Positions 1 to 7,135 of a stretch of 21,475 nucleotides of DNA are shown one piece after another. The DNA is from a virus, in the IMG/VR virus record IMGVR_UViG_3300035180_000703, positions 1 to 21,475 of that record. One strand, given 5' to 3'. The position numbers were made by a program, and so were the translations under genes. Every line of letters starts with the position of its first letter. Position 1 is the stretch's first letter. The notes beneath the pieces are model-generated. The model had not been told where the DNA came from, made no database searches, and saw nothing but the letters and a program-made list of their open reading frames with translations.

Positions 1-1199
1 TTAGGTGTTTCACTTTCTGCAAAAGCGGGGGTTGGAACTGCTTTCATTTTGAAATCGTCGTCACTTAAACCATAAGTATTCTTAATGTAAGTATCTGTGA
101 AATCAACGATTTGACTTAATATTTGATCTCGCTGTGCGACCAACATATCAACGTCGGTTTCCTCATAAAGTCTCAAAATCGGATAAACACCATCGGTATA
201 ATTGAAGTCTATTAGTAATCTGATTATTTCATTTAAAGCTTGTTCCACCATTGATTTATCCGCATCAACAATATCCTGTCTAATCTGTAAATGCGTTTGG
301 GACATTGCATAAGAGCCTGTTTTACCTTGTTCCGTCGTTAGAGTTTGACTTAAAATTGTTTTAGATATTTCTGAATTCAAAAAAGAGATAAAGCCCTCAA
401 ATAGAGCAGACGCCGAGTTTCTGTCCACCTCTAATGTTGAAATATCAAACGTCGAGGATGTTGCAATAGTGAAGTTTCTTTTTGCGTCTTGCAGTAATTC
501 ATTTAATTTTGCTAATTGTTCAGGGTTAACGTTCGTTTCTGCTTTCCCAATTAAGAATGGTGAACCGTATTTTTGGACAAATTCAGCCCATAATTGCAAC
601 GCCCCTTTCTTATAGATATAAGGTCGTAAACAATTAGTAAGTAGAGCATGTCCGTAAGGGTTATTATACGTTGCGTTATGCTGAACTAATATGAATTTCT
701 TATTTGGAACAAATTCAAAAGCCCCGTTAGTATAGTATCTTAATCGCCCCTTGTTATCAAAATCAAACCAGAACGGCGGTTTCCCTATTGCATCTTGTAA
801 TATTACTTTTCCTTCTTGAAAGTCCCAATACAACTCAATAGGTTTGTAGCCAAATAATGGAGCATCTAAAATTTCACTAATTAAACCTTTTAAATCTATT
901 TTAGAAAAAGTTTCATAAATGAATTCTTGTTTTTCTTTATCGTCGGTTAGTATTTCGTACTCCATTGCCAGCACCGCAGATTTTCTACTTTGAACTACTG
1001 AAAATATGTGTGGATCATATAATAGATTAGATAGGTCGGCTAATGAATTACCGAGTTCTTTTAATACCTTATTTGCATTCTCAAGTATTCCATCATAAGC
1101 GATAAGTGTATTATTGGAATTTAACGTTGCGGTTGCACCGATTGGAACATTGTCTTTATATGCGACTTTCTCGGTGCTGAATAAATTAAATAAATTCAT
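1..1199 (-). CDS. Portal protein, DUF935 / Mu gp29-like (3' end outside window)
   Basis: The portal forms the dodecameric DNA channel at the head vertex and docks the terminase. I translated this frame from the ATG at 1199-1197; it stays open to the left edge for 399 codons, so the C-terminus is missing. The DUF935 signature is visible in order: PHIFSVVQSRKSAV in the N-terminal third, GYKPIELYWD, then KFILVQHNATYNNPYGHALL, WAEFVQKYGSPFLIGK in the middle, and GKTGSYAMSQTHLQIRQDIV followed by a D about two thirds along. These match the conserved blocks of Mu gp29-type portals, which are usually somewhat longer than the part seen here. The start lies one base after the TerL stop codon, so the gene is almost certainly translationally coupled to TerL. 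A Mu F-like minor head gene would be expected next, beyond the left edge. Confidence 0.9.
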   Translation of the reverse strand, partial: MNLFNLFSTEKVAYKDNVPIGATATLNSNNTLIAYDGILENANKVLKELGNSLADLSNLLYDPHIFSVVQSRKSAVLAMEYEILTDDKEKQEFIYETFSKIDLKGLISEILDAPLFGYKPIELYWDFQEGKVILQDAIGKPPFWFDFDNKGRLRYYTNGAFEFVPNKKFILVQHNATYNNPYGHALLTNCLRPYIYKKGALQLWAEFVQKYGSPFLIGKAETNVNPEQLAKLNELLQDAKRNFTIATSSTFDISTLEVDRNSASALFEGFISFLNSEISKTILSQTLTTEQGKTGSYAMSQTHLQIRQDIVDADKSMVEQALNEIIRLLIDFNYTDGVYPILRLYEETDVDMLVAQRDQILSQIVDFTDTYIKNTYGLSDDDFKMKAVPTPAFAESETP

Positions 1200-1200
1200 T

Positions 1201-2508
1201 TTATACCTTGTAATAATTATTTTCTTGAAATTTTGGTTTGTAGGTTAGTAAACTTTCAAAGTTAGAAATTGTCTTTGAATACTCCAACGCTTGACTGAGT
1301 GAATCCACGAAGTCGTCGTGCACATCAAAAGGAAAGTTAGTTAATTCGGAAATTATATCGGTATCTAAATCAGCAGGGAAAAACACTTTTCCATTTTCAA
1401 AAAGATTAGACACGGCGTGTAATCGTGTTACTTTATCCGCAATAGGATTTACAGCACGCACTGGTAAACTTAATTCTTTCAAACTTTGAATTAAAGGCTC
1501 TCCGGAAGCTTTTTTTTCAATCAAAATAATTGACGGATTGAATTTTACAAATAAAGATTTTGCATTGCGTAATAAATCTGGGAAATTTAATTTTTGTCTG
1601 AAAACATCAATCAAATAATTATTCCCATTAACTATTTTCCAAGTCGTGCAAACTGAATAATCGTTCTTTTGTTTGTTATCAAAAGCCGTGTCCCAGCTCT
1701 GAAAGACTATTCCTTGTGAATTATTTTCATCATAGAATTTTAACCAATCATAATTAATTATTTGATTTTCTGAAATAATCGGCGATTGCTGATAAAGTGA
1801 AGCAAACCAATAAGAACCTATTTGTTTCTTAATTTCCATCAAAGTTTCTATTGGGTAACGCTCCGGCCACAAAGCCTCACCTTGTTCATTTATTGCTGGG
1901 AAATTAATTAATTCCCAATCACCTTGTTTAATAAATCGACCAGCCAAATCGTCATAATGCCAACGGGTCTGAATTACTATTATTTTTGCATCCGGACTTA
2001 ATCGTGTAAAGGCAGTTGAATTGAACCATTCATAAACTTTGTCCCTATAAACCCTACTCAATGCCTCTTCTGAATTTTTTACCGGGTCGTCAATGATAAA
2101 CAAGTCCGCCCCTTTTCCTGTTATATCACCACCCGCACCCGTGGCGTGCATAACCCCGCCAGCCTCTGTTTCCCAGTGCCCTTGTCTATCGACGATTAAA
2201 TCATTTCTAAAATAAGAATAAACTTGTTTTGCCTTCATTGACCACGAGGTCGCAAAACTTGTTGCATAAGAGGTCAATATCACCTCTTTATTTGGATAGT
2301 TTAACAGATACCAAGCGGGTAAATACTTACTTATGAATTCACTTTTTCCATGCCTTGGTGGGAACGTAATAATTAATTTAGATTTGTCTTTGGAGAGGAG
2401 TAATTCAAGCACCCGCTTTTCTAATTGTTGAATGTGAACGGGTGTCTGATACTTGCCTCGTGTGTAAATTTTGGCAAAATTACTGGGTATGTTCGCCGTT
2501 GTTCTCAA
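1201..2508 (-). CDS. terL: Terminase large subunit (ATPase/nuclease)
   Basis: This is the packaging motor that translocates and cuts phage DNA. In the 435-residue protein the ATPase half has Walker A PPRHGKSE (50-57), Walker B LFIIDDP (136-142) and a coupling block VIQTRWHYDDLAGR (178-191). The RNase H-like nuclease half has an acidic residue in SWDTA (D273), LIEKKASG (E331) and HDDFVDSL (398-405). Length and motif spacing are normal for the family, so it looks intact. The start is odd: the only usable initiation codon near the conserved N-terminus is TTG at 2508-2506. It lies 29 bases inside the terminase small subunit gene, just downstream of an in-frame stop at 2515-2517, and there is no good Shine-Dalgarno sequence. 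Translation probably depends on coupling to the small subunit. The portal gene follows after one base. Confidence 0.95.
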   Translation of the reverse strand: MRTTANIPSNFAKIYTRGKYQTPVHIQQLEKRVLELLLSKDKSKLIITFPPRHGKSEFISKYLPAWYLLNYPNKEVILTSYATSFATSWSMKAKQVYSYFRNDLIVDRQGHWETEAGGVMHATGAGGDITGKGADLFIIDDPVKNSEEALSRVYRDKVYEWFNSTAFTRLSPDAKIIVIQTRWHYDDLAGRFIKQGDWELINFPAINEQGEALWPERYPIETLMEIKKQIGSYWFASLYQQSPIISENQIINYDWLKFYDENNSQGIVFQSWDTAFDNKQKNDYSVCTTWKIVNGNNYLIDVFRQKLNFPDLLRNAKSLFVKFNPSIILIEKKASGEPLIQSLKELSLPVRAVNPIADKVTRLHAVSNLFENGKVFFPADLDTDIISELTNFPFDVHDDFVDSLSQALEYSKTISNFESLLTYKPKFQENNYYKV

Positions 2509-2857
2509 TATATGTTAAGTTGTTTATATTTTTAGGAATTTGGAAATTCGTAAAATCATTCTTAATTGTAATTTGTTCCCGTTCTGAATAACCACGATGT
2601 TTGCCTTGTGTTTTTAAATAGAAAATCGTGGCGACCGTGTTACCTTCTTTAATTTGATTTAGCAAAGAATTTTCGGCAAAATCGAGCATTTCTTCTCGGC
2701 TGTTGTGTAAGATTTGTTTTAATTTTGGATAACGCTTCATATAATTTCTAATTGTCTGTTGGTCGCATTTTAAGAGTTTGGCAGCCTGGCTAACAAATCC
2801 TTTGTTAATTATCAAAGCATCTGCGACTTGGTCTATTGTGAATATTTCCTTTGCCAT
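2480..2857 (-). CDS. terS: Terminase small subunit
   Basis: The small subunit recognises phage DNA and loads the large subunit. The 125-residue protein has an N-terminal helix-turn-helix (about 20-44, GFVSQAAKLLKCDQQTIRNY), a helical segment and the block TVATIFYLKTQGKHRGYSER (74-93), a combination I recognise from many small terminase subunits. Its position directly before TerL supports the call. It starts with ATG 35 bases after the methyltransferase stop and overlaps TerL by 29 bases. The tail after residue 100 is polar and probably binds the large subunit, as in related proteins (inference). Confidence 0.9.
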   Translation of the reverse strand: MAKEIFTIDQVADALIINKGFVSQAAKLLKCDQQTIRNYMKRYPKLKQILHNSREEMLDFAENSLLNQIKEGNTVATIFYLKTQGKHRGYSEREQITIKNDFTNFQIPKNINNLTYIENNGEHTQ

Positions 2858-2892
2858 ATTTTTTTATTTTCGTTAGTTAAAAAAAACATCAT

Positions 2893-4074
2893 TTATTTGT
2901 ATTGTTTGCCATTAACATTAACTTCTAAATTACTATCAAGTTTCAACATCCTATCAATTATTACTTGACAATAGATAGGATCAATTTCCATTCCATAACA
3001 TTTTCTATCAAGTTGATGTGCGGCGACCATTGTTGTACCTGAACCCAAAAACAAATCTAATATTGTTTGATTAATTATACTAAAATGATTAATAAATTTA
3101 GCAACGAAAGAAATTGGCTTCTGATGCTTATGTATTGTGTGTTCGTCCTTTAATCTGAATCGATATTCCAACGGAATTATACTCGCCAAGCCGTCGTGCA
3201 GATTTTGGTGTTTCATTGCGTCGCCGTGTTTTTCCTGGCTAATCAAAATGTGTTGTAAATAAGGATCGTTGCCACGTGGACTTGAAAAACCAAAATTAGC
3301 AACGTAAAAACGTAAAAAGTCTAATTTAGAGTTCCTTAAATAATTAACAATACCTCGGTCGTCGTGCATTACAAATACGTGTGCATTTTCGCTGAATAAA
3401 AATATATTCACTGCATAACCCACGTCGTCCAAATCATAGGGTGGGTCAATGAATACCATATCCGCTTTGTTCCCATTCATAAGTTTCGCCACTTGTTCAC
3501 TATCCGTGCTATCACCACACATTAGACGATGGAGGGTTTGACCGTCTTTCTTAAATTCAATCAAATCACCAAGAACAATATTAGTTTGTATTGCTTCTGC
3601 TTCTGTAACTTCGTAGTCGTCCTCACTTGCTTCAAGTTTGGTATCAAATACCAGCGGTTCAAATTCCCATTCTTTCAAATTCAAATCAAATTCATTTGCC
3701 AAATCGTCAATGACTTCAAAATCAAAATCTATTCCTACTTTTGCTGTTTGATTGTCTGCTAATGCAAGTTCACGACCTTTCTTTGAGTTAATAGAAACGT
3801 CTTTTCGTTTAACTGCGATTATTTCGTTCCCGTCTGTTTCTATGATTTTAATGTTTTCCAATCCGATTTGTCCTGCAACTTCAATTACTCCATTGCCAGC
3901 AATAATATTATTGTCTTTATCTAACAAAATAGAACGCCCCGCACCTAATTTAGAAAGTGATTTTTCAAGTAGTCGCATTCCTTTTTCTGTGTGCTTATTT
4001 GCATTTTTAGTGTCAAACTTCAAATCTTTTATTGTCGCTTTATCCATTTTGCTTTCTTGTTTCATTTTGCCCAT
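2893..4074 (-). CDS. ParB-like domain fused to beta-class DNA methyltransferase
   Basis: This predicted S-adenosylmethionine-dependent DNA methyltransferase acts on adenine-N6 or cytosine-N4; the sequence alone does not say which. The first 120 or so residues form a ParB/Srx-like domain, with GAGRSILLDKDNNIIAGNG (45-63) and RELALADNQTAKVG (101-114). The methyltransferase domain follows from about 165: DPPY (210-213), HKHQKP (315-320), FLGSGTT (343-349) and GMEIDP (361-366). Having the catalytic DPPY before the cofactor-binding motif is the beta-class order. The fusion is common in phages, where it can modify phage DNA against host restriction or mark it for packaging. No partner nuclease is visible. 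The ATG at 4074 gives 393 residues. The ATG at 4065 (390 residues) is an attractive alternative because it overlaps the stop of a 22-codon frame as ATGA. Confidence 0.9.
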   Translation of the reverse strand: MGKMKQESKMDKATIKDLKFDTKNANKHTEKGMRLLEKSLSKLGAGRSILLDKDNNIIAGNGVIEVAGQIGLENIKIIETDGNEIIAVKRKDVSINSKKGRELALADNQTAKVGIDFDFEVIDDLANEFDLNLKEWEFEPLVFDTKLEASEDDYEVTEAEAIQTNIVLGDLIEFKKDGQTLHRLMCGDSTDSEQVAKLMNGNKADMVFIDPPYDLDDVGYAVNIFLFSENAHVFVMHDDRGIVNYLRNSKLDFLRFYVANFGFSSPRGNDPYLQHILISQEKHGDAMKHQNLHDGLASIIPLEYRFRLKDEHTIHKHQKPISFVAKFINHFSIINQTILDLFLGSGTTMVAAHQLDRKCYGMEIDPIYCQVIIDRMLKLDSNLEVNVNGKQYK

Positions 4075-4130
4075 ATTTCGCTCATAAATCGTTGCTGTTG
4101 AATTTTTATTGCCTTCTTAATGGTTTCCAT
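4062..4130 (-). CDS. Possible 22-residue leader or micro-ORF before the methyltransferase
   Basis: A 22-codon frame begins METIKKAIKI and ends SEIWAK, starting at ATG 4130-4128 and ending at TGA 4064-4062. An in-frame TAG lies two codons upstream, so it is not the tail of a longer gene. Its stop overlaps the second possible start of the methyltransferase (4065) as ATGA, the same coupling seen at 9439 and 10123. The start codon lies inside a small inverted repeat (AATGG-TTT-CCATT, 4119-4131) that resembles the arms of the 23-bp repeats further upstream. There is no clear ribosome binding site. It could be a leader that tunes methyltransferase expression, a tiny real protein, or chance. Confidence 0.3.
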   Translation of the reverse strand: METIKKAIKIQQQRFMSEIWAK

Positions 4131-4200
4131 TGGCTAACACCCAAAAACTTTACTACGCCCTTAAAAACACTTAATAATAAATTTCAAAAAAACAAAGTCC

Positions 4201-4244
4201 TATTATTATATATATTATTATTTATATTATTATATTATATTATA
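4201..4244. repeat. 44-bp pure A/T run (possible DNA unwinding element)
   Basis: Every base from 4201 to 4244 is A or T, mostly in TAT/ATT triplets; C at 4245 begins the first 23-bp repeat. Even in this AT-rich genome such a run is notable. It could be a DNA unwinding element of an origin, a promoter upstream region, or simple low-complexity spacer. Confidence 0.6.
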
Positions 4245-4313
4245 CAATGGGTTGTTTCGCACCATTGGAATGGTCGGTTTCGCACCATTGGAATGGGTCG
4301 TTTTGCACCATTG
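4245..4313. repeat. Three tandem 23-bp repeats with inverted ends
   Basis: The units are 4245-4267, 4268-4290 and 4291-4313, head to tail without spacers. They share AATGG near the left end, a GTnGTTTnGCA-like middle and CCATTG at the right end, so each unit carries a short inverted repeat (AATGG / CCATT). At each junction the ends form CCATTGGAATGG. The 23-bp length is not a multiple of three and no believable protein crosses the array, so the repetition is not a coding effect. A related but shorter element (AATGG-TTT-CCATT) sits at 4119-4131. Iterons for a replication initiator or binding sites for a repressor are the likely roles. Confidence 0.8.
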
Positions 4314-4321
4314 ATGATTTT

Positions 4322-4354
4322 TAAGAACTTACAAACATTTTATAAGAACTTACA
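4322..4354. repeat. Two 12-bp direct repeats, TAAGAACTTACA
   Basis: Identical 12-bp copies lie at 4322-4333 and 4343-4354, with starts 21 bp apart, or about two helical turns. Each has a small internal dyad (TAAG-AA-CTTA). They lie between the 23-bp array and the end of the NinG-type gene and could be a second class of protein-binding site in the same control region. Confidence 0.6.
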
Positions 4355-4362
4355 GCGATTTT

Positions 4363-4761
4363 TTACGTTTTAACGTCAATTTTTTCTGTAACTATAATTT
4401 GTGTTAGAACGAGTAATAAGCGATAAAGTTCAAACGTTGAAAATTTTGTAATTTGTTTGGCGTCTCGGACAAGTGAATTAACTTTATCGTCTCCAATTTC
4501 ATTTCGTAATTTTTGTTCAAAGATTTGTAAATTACCTTGTTTCATTACGTTGCAAGTATTACATTGTGGGCGTGCGTTGTCAAAATTCCAACGTGTCGCA
4601 AAATAACGACGACTAATAAAATGTCCACATTGTAGTTCTTTAATTGGCAAAACTTGTCCGCACGTGTAACAGGTATTGAACCCGTCGGATGAATTGCGGT
4701 TACGAACAATGATTGAAAATAATCTATCAAGTTTCCCAATTAATTTATTTCTTGCATTCAT
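4363..4761 (-). CDS. ninG: NinG/Rap-like HNH-type recombination protein
   Basis: Lambda NinG (Rap) is a structure-specific endonuclease that resolves branched recombination intermediates. The 132-residue protein shows the family hallmarks: CYTCGQVLP with a zinc-binding pair (C31, C34), the core LQCGHFISRRYFATRWNFDN (43-62) with H47 as probable catalytic residue, and a second cysteine pair in QCNTCN (C67, C70) followed by KQGN. It is shorter than lambda NinG (about 200 residues), mainly lacking the N-terminal part, but the core is complete. The ATG at 4761 is the only methionine start. A TAATTTTG box ends only a few bases before it, so the transcript may be leaderless. It is the first gene of the leftward block and diverges from the capsid operon. 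Confidence 0.85.
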   Translation of the reverse strand: MNARNKLIGKLDRLFSIIVRNRNSSDGFNTCYTCGQVLPIKELQCGHFISRRYFATRWNFDNARPQCNTCNVMKQGNLQIFEQKLRNEIGDDKVNSLVRDAKQITKFSTFELYRLLLVLTQIIVTEKIDVKT

Positions 4762-4763
4762 AA

Positions 4764-4833
4764 TACAAAATTAACATTTATCAATACAGCAATTTTACGT
4801 AAATTTCTTTAATGGTTCGTATTTAATTTTGTA
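4764..4833. promoter_or_regulatory. Symmetric divergent control region (nested inverted repeats)
   Basis: The gap between the two divergent operons carries an 11-bp perfect inverted repeat, TACAAAATTAA at 4764-4774 and TTAATTTTGTA at 4823-4833. A perfect 10-bp palindrome, TTTACGTAAA, sits at 4794-4803. Both have the same dyad centre, 4798.5. Each outer arm contains TAATTTTG, which fits the TAnnTTTG -7 box known from Bacteroidota promoters, facing outward toward the NinG-type gene on the minus strand and the capsid operon on the plus strand. I find no convincing -33 TTG at the usual distance. The simplest reading is two mirror-image promoters around one dyad operator. Confidence 0.55.
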
Positions 4834-4854
4834 AAAAAATTATAAGTTAATATT

Positions 4855-5766
4855 ATGGAACTATGGGTAGACGTTTTTAAGACTGGCGAGCACACCGATA
4901 GTAGTGGCGACACGCAGACCTGGACTGAAAATGATTTAAACGAAATCGCAAATCTATATAACCACCAAAACCCCGACGAACAGCACCTCGCACCCGTGGT
5001 TTACGGGCACCCGTCAAGCGAGGATGCGGCGTTAGGTTGGGTTGAAAAGTTAAAAGTTGATGGCAACATATTAAAAGCTAAATTAGTTGATTTAAGCGAT
5101 CAACTAATTCAATCAATCAAGGACGGCGCTTATAAATTCCAATCAATCGCTTTGTATCCGAATAAGCTATTACGCCATCTTGGAATACTTGGAGCAGTGC
5201 CGCCAGCAGTAAAGGGTTTAAAGCCTTTATCCGAGTATTTCTCGGATAGCAAATTTCTTTTATTTGAATTTGCCGCAAACGATATTAATGACGTTGAGAA
5301 AATCAAGGAATACATCCGGCAAAAATACGGCGAAGATGACTATCAAATAATGTTGAAAGATTTATTATTATTAAAACCAGAGGATAACCAAATGGACACA
5401 ACAACACAAAATAACAATGTACCAGTAGATAACACACAAGCATTAAGTGAAGCACAATTTAGTGAGATGAATGCACGAATTAAAGAATTAGAAAGAAAGA
5501 ACGAGGAGTTGGCTTTTGATTTATTCTTTAACGAGTTAGCATTACAAGGTTATGTAATTCCAGCACAGAAGGAATTAATTAAGAGCATTGCAGTTCCAAA
5601 TTACCAATTTGGAGAAGGAAAAACACTACTTACAAATCTAACTGAATTAATTAAAACGTTTCCAAAACAAGTTGAATTTAAAGAAGTGGCAAAAGAAGCA
5701 CCACCAACCGACGAAATTGACGAACAGACTAAACTACTTGTAGACTTAATTAAGGGAGTAAAATAA
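4855..5766 (+). CDS. Prohead protease with C-terminal scaffold (Mu I protein-like)
   Basis: This protein is predicted to process and scaffold the procapsid. Residues 1-140 resemble Mu-like prophage I protein: WTENDLNEIANLYN (23-36), APVVYGHP (46-53, with H52 a candidate catalytic residue), AALGWVEKL (58-66), IKDGAYKFQSIAL (88-100, S97 the candidate nucleophile) and LGAVPPAVKGL (112-122). Residues 180-303 are polar with a short coiled-coil segment around 205-225 and probably act as scaffold. An internal ATG at 5392 in the same frame, preceded by AGAGGA, would give the scaffold part alone. This is the first gene of the rightward operon, 21 bases after the mirrored control element. Its stop overlaps the next start by one base. 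The fold assignment is firm; the catalytic residues are inferred. Confidence 0.85.
   Translation: MELWVDVFKTGEHTDSSGDTQTWTENDLNEIANLYNHQNPDEQHLAPVVYGHPSSEDAALGWVEKLKVDGNILKAKLVDLSDQLIQSIKDGAYKFQSIALYPNKLLRHLGILGAVPPAVKGLKPLSEYFSDSKFLLFEFAANDINDVEKIKEYIRQKYGEDDYQIMLKDLLLLKPEDNQMDTTTQNNNVPVDNTQALSEAQFSEMNARIKELERKNEELAFDLFFNELALQGYVIPAQKELIKSIAVPNYQFGEGKTLLTNLTELIKTFPKQVEFKEVAKEAPPTDEIDEQTKLLVDLIKGVK
5392..5766 (+). CDS. Possible nested scaffold protein (internal start of the protease gene)
   Basis: The ATG at 5392, codon 180 of the protease gene, is preceded by AGAGGA at 5379-5384 with a spacing of 7 bases, a better ribosome binding site than that of the full-length gene. It would produce a 124-residue protein beginning MDTTTQNNNV, consisting only of the acidic, partly coiled-coil C-terminal part. 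Nested scaffolds inside protease genes are established for Mu (I and Z) and lambda (C and Nu3). That background makes this internal start plausible, but the sequence cannot show that it is used. Confidence 0.5.
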   Translation: MDTTTQNNNVPVDNTQALSEAQFSEMNARIKELERKNEELAFDLFFNELALQGYVIPAQKELIKSIAVPNYQFGEGKTLLTNLTELIKTFPKQVEFKEVAKEAPPTDEIDEQTKLLVDLIKGVK

Positions 5767-6113
5767 TGAGCGATTTAGGGATTACAAACACTGGCAACAT
5801 CGGTGTAAGTAGTATTTTCTATAAGAATACCGATACTTATGAAATAAAGGGAACCATAGAAAGCGGACAAGGAGTGTTACCCGTTGGAACGGTATTAAGT
5901 AAGAACGTAGAAGGCACTAAATACATTAAGTGTACTGACACAACAAAAATTGAAGGTGTATTAGGTGAAGACGTTGACGCAACAAGTGGCGACGTTGCAA
6001 ACGTTGTAATTTACGTTCACGGACAATTCTTAACTAATAAATTAACAGCAGGCGTTGCATTAAGCGATGGTGCATATAAATACGGAACTTTAAATTTTAA
6101 ATCGGAGATATAA
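5766..6113 (+). CDS. Head decoration protein, lambda gpD-like
   Basis: Proteins of this family bind as trimers on the expanded capsid and stabilise it. The 115-residue product has the expected beta-rich pattern: PVGTVLSKN (39-47), IEGVLGEDVDATSGDVANVV (62-81) and a VHGQFLTNKLTAG block (about 84-96), in line with gpD-type proteins in length and motif order. The start ATG overlaps the protease stop by one base, and the major capsid gene starts two bases after its stop. The protease, decoration, capsid order is the one seen in lambda-like head modules. The call rests on pattern and context. Confidence 0.8.
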   Translation: MSDLGITNTGNIGVSSIFYKNTDTYEIKGTIESGQGVLPVGTVLSKNVEGTKYIKCTDTTKIEGVLGEDVDATSGDVANVVIYVHGQFLTNKLTAGVALSDGAYKYGTLNFKSEI

Positions 6114-6114
6114 A

Positions 6115-7134
6115 ATGGCAATTGATATGATAACAAACTGGCGGAGCTTAACAGCGGGTATAAATAGTTTCAATTCTCAACCTACATTTGCGTTGAAAAA
6201 TATCTTTCAAGCTACTGAAAATCACGCATCTGATATTATAGATTGGGAGGTTTGGACAAGGACTTCAAAATTAGCATCATTCGTTAATGATACAGAAAGC
6301 CCAGTACCGAGCTCCAAAGGAACAGGAGTTACTTATTCTGTAAAAATTCCAAAGACAGCAAATATTAAATTATTCACTGCGAAAGAATTAGCAGATTATA
6401 AAAGGCTCCAAGACGCTGGATACATACAGAATGCCAGCCAAAGACTGCAAGCACAAGCACAATTTGTAACTGACGAATTGAAATACGAGCAACTTGCAGT
6501 AATGCGGACACGTGAATATATGGCTATGAAATTACTTGTTGATGGCACATTAACCGCTGGCAACAATACAATCACTATGAATTACAGCACCAATAAGCAA
6601 ACATTCACATTAACAAGTGGGAATAAATGGAGCGATAACGGCGTTAACCCGTTAGATACAATTGATACCTACAAATCAACAATAATGAAGCGTTCAAATG
6701 CAGTTCCTAATATTTGCTTATTAGGCTCCAACGCCGCAACTTATTTCAAGAAAAACGACGATATTATTAAGCAATTAAACGCCAATAATTACCGCACTGG
6801 TGCATTAGACCTAACACAAGGTATCACAGAAGGTTCAGTAGTATTTTTAGGAACAATACGTGGAATTAGTTTCTTTGAATATTTAGGAACTTATGACGAC
6901 GGCGGTGTTGCAACAGATATTATGAACCCGAATAAGATATGTTTATTAGCCGTGGACGATTCATTCAGAATGCACCACGCACCGATTATTAAGACAGACG
7001 GTATATTCCAAGACGATATTTATGTTAGAGTTACCGAGGATCCGTACGGCAATTGGAAGAGTTGGACAATTGAACAAAAATCATTACCTATTGTTCATAA
7101 TAAAGATTTAGTTATTAGTGCAGTAGTAGTGTAA
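6115..7134 (+). CDS. Major capsid protein, lambda gpE-like
   Basis: This is the structural subunit of the icosahedral head. The 339-residue length matches lambda gpE (341). Features typical of the gpE family are the N-terminal ENHASDIIDWEVW region, an IPKTANIKLFTAKELADYKRL segment around 80-100, the helix LAVMRTREYMAMKLLVDGTL (about 125-145), and the C-terminal CLLAVDDSFRMHHAPIIKTDG followed by a YGNWKSWTIEQKSLPIVHNK ending. The spacing to the decoration gene is one base and to the gp36-like gene one base, so the whole head block is tightly coupled. A lambda-type capsid combined with a Mu-type portal and protease indicates mosaic origin. Confidence 0.88.
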   Translation: MAIDMITNWRSLTAGINSFNSQPTFALKNIFQATENHASDIIDWEVWTRTSKLASFVNDTESPVPSSKGTGVTYSVKIPKTANIKLFTAKELADYKRLQDAGYIQNASQRLQAQAQFVTDELKYEQLAVMRTREYMAMKLLVDGTLTAGNNTITMNYSTNKQTFTLTSGNKWSDNGVNPLDTIDTYKSTIMKRSNAVPNICLLGSNAATYFKKNDDIIKQLNANNYRTGALDLTQGITEGSVVFLGTIRGISFFEYLGTYDDGGVATDIMNPNKICLLAVDDSFRMHHAPIIKTDGIFQDDIYVRVTEDPYGNWKSWTIEQKSLPIVHNKDLVISAVVV

Positions 7135-7135
7135 T

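Larger units (their letters stand above)
4131..4362. other. Noncoding repeat-rich region: candidate origin or operator array
   Basis: This 232-bp stretch between the leftward methyltransferase and NinG-type genes holds no convincing gene. It contains a 44-bp run made only of A and T (4201-4244), directly followed by three 23-bp tandem repeats (4245-4313) and two 12-bp direct repeats (4322-4354). Iterons beside an easily melted A/T run is the layout of many phage and plasmid origins. It may equally be an operator array controlling the leftward methyltransferase-terminase-portal transcript, whose promoter should lie here. No initiator gene is present in the window to support the origin reading. 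Confidence 0.45.

Noticed and set aside
3529-4087. Plus-strand open frames opposite the methyltransferase
   Set aside because: The minus strand encodes a clear ParB-methyltransferase with all motifs; these frames are its shadows, low-complexity and hydrophobic.
4245-4313. CRISPR array
   Set aside because: The three 23-bp units are directly adjacent without spacers, so they are tandem repeats.
4032-4373. Plus-strand open frame across the repeat array
   Set aside because: It crosses the methyltransferase gene start on the other strand and pure A/T and repeat DNA; 23-bp repeats shift frame and give no protein-like pattern.
5228-5248. 8-bp hairpin (TATCCGAG / CTCGGATA) in the protease gene
   Set aside because: Several 8-bp stems with short loops are expected by chance in a window of this length, and it lies mid-gene without a T-run.
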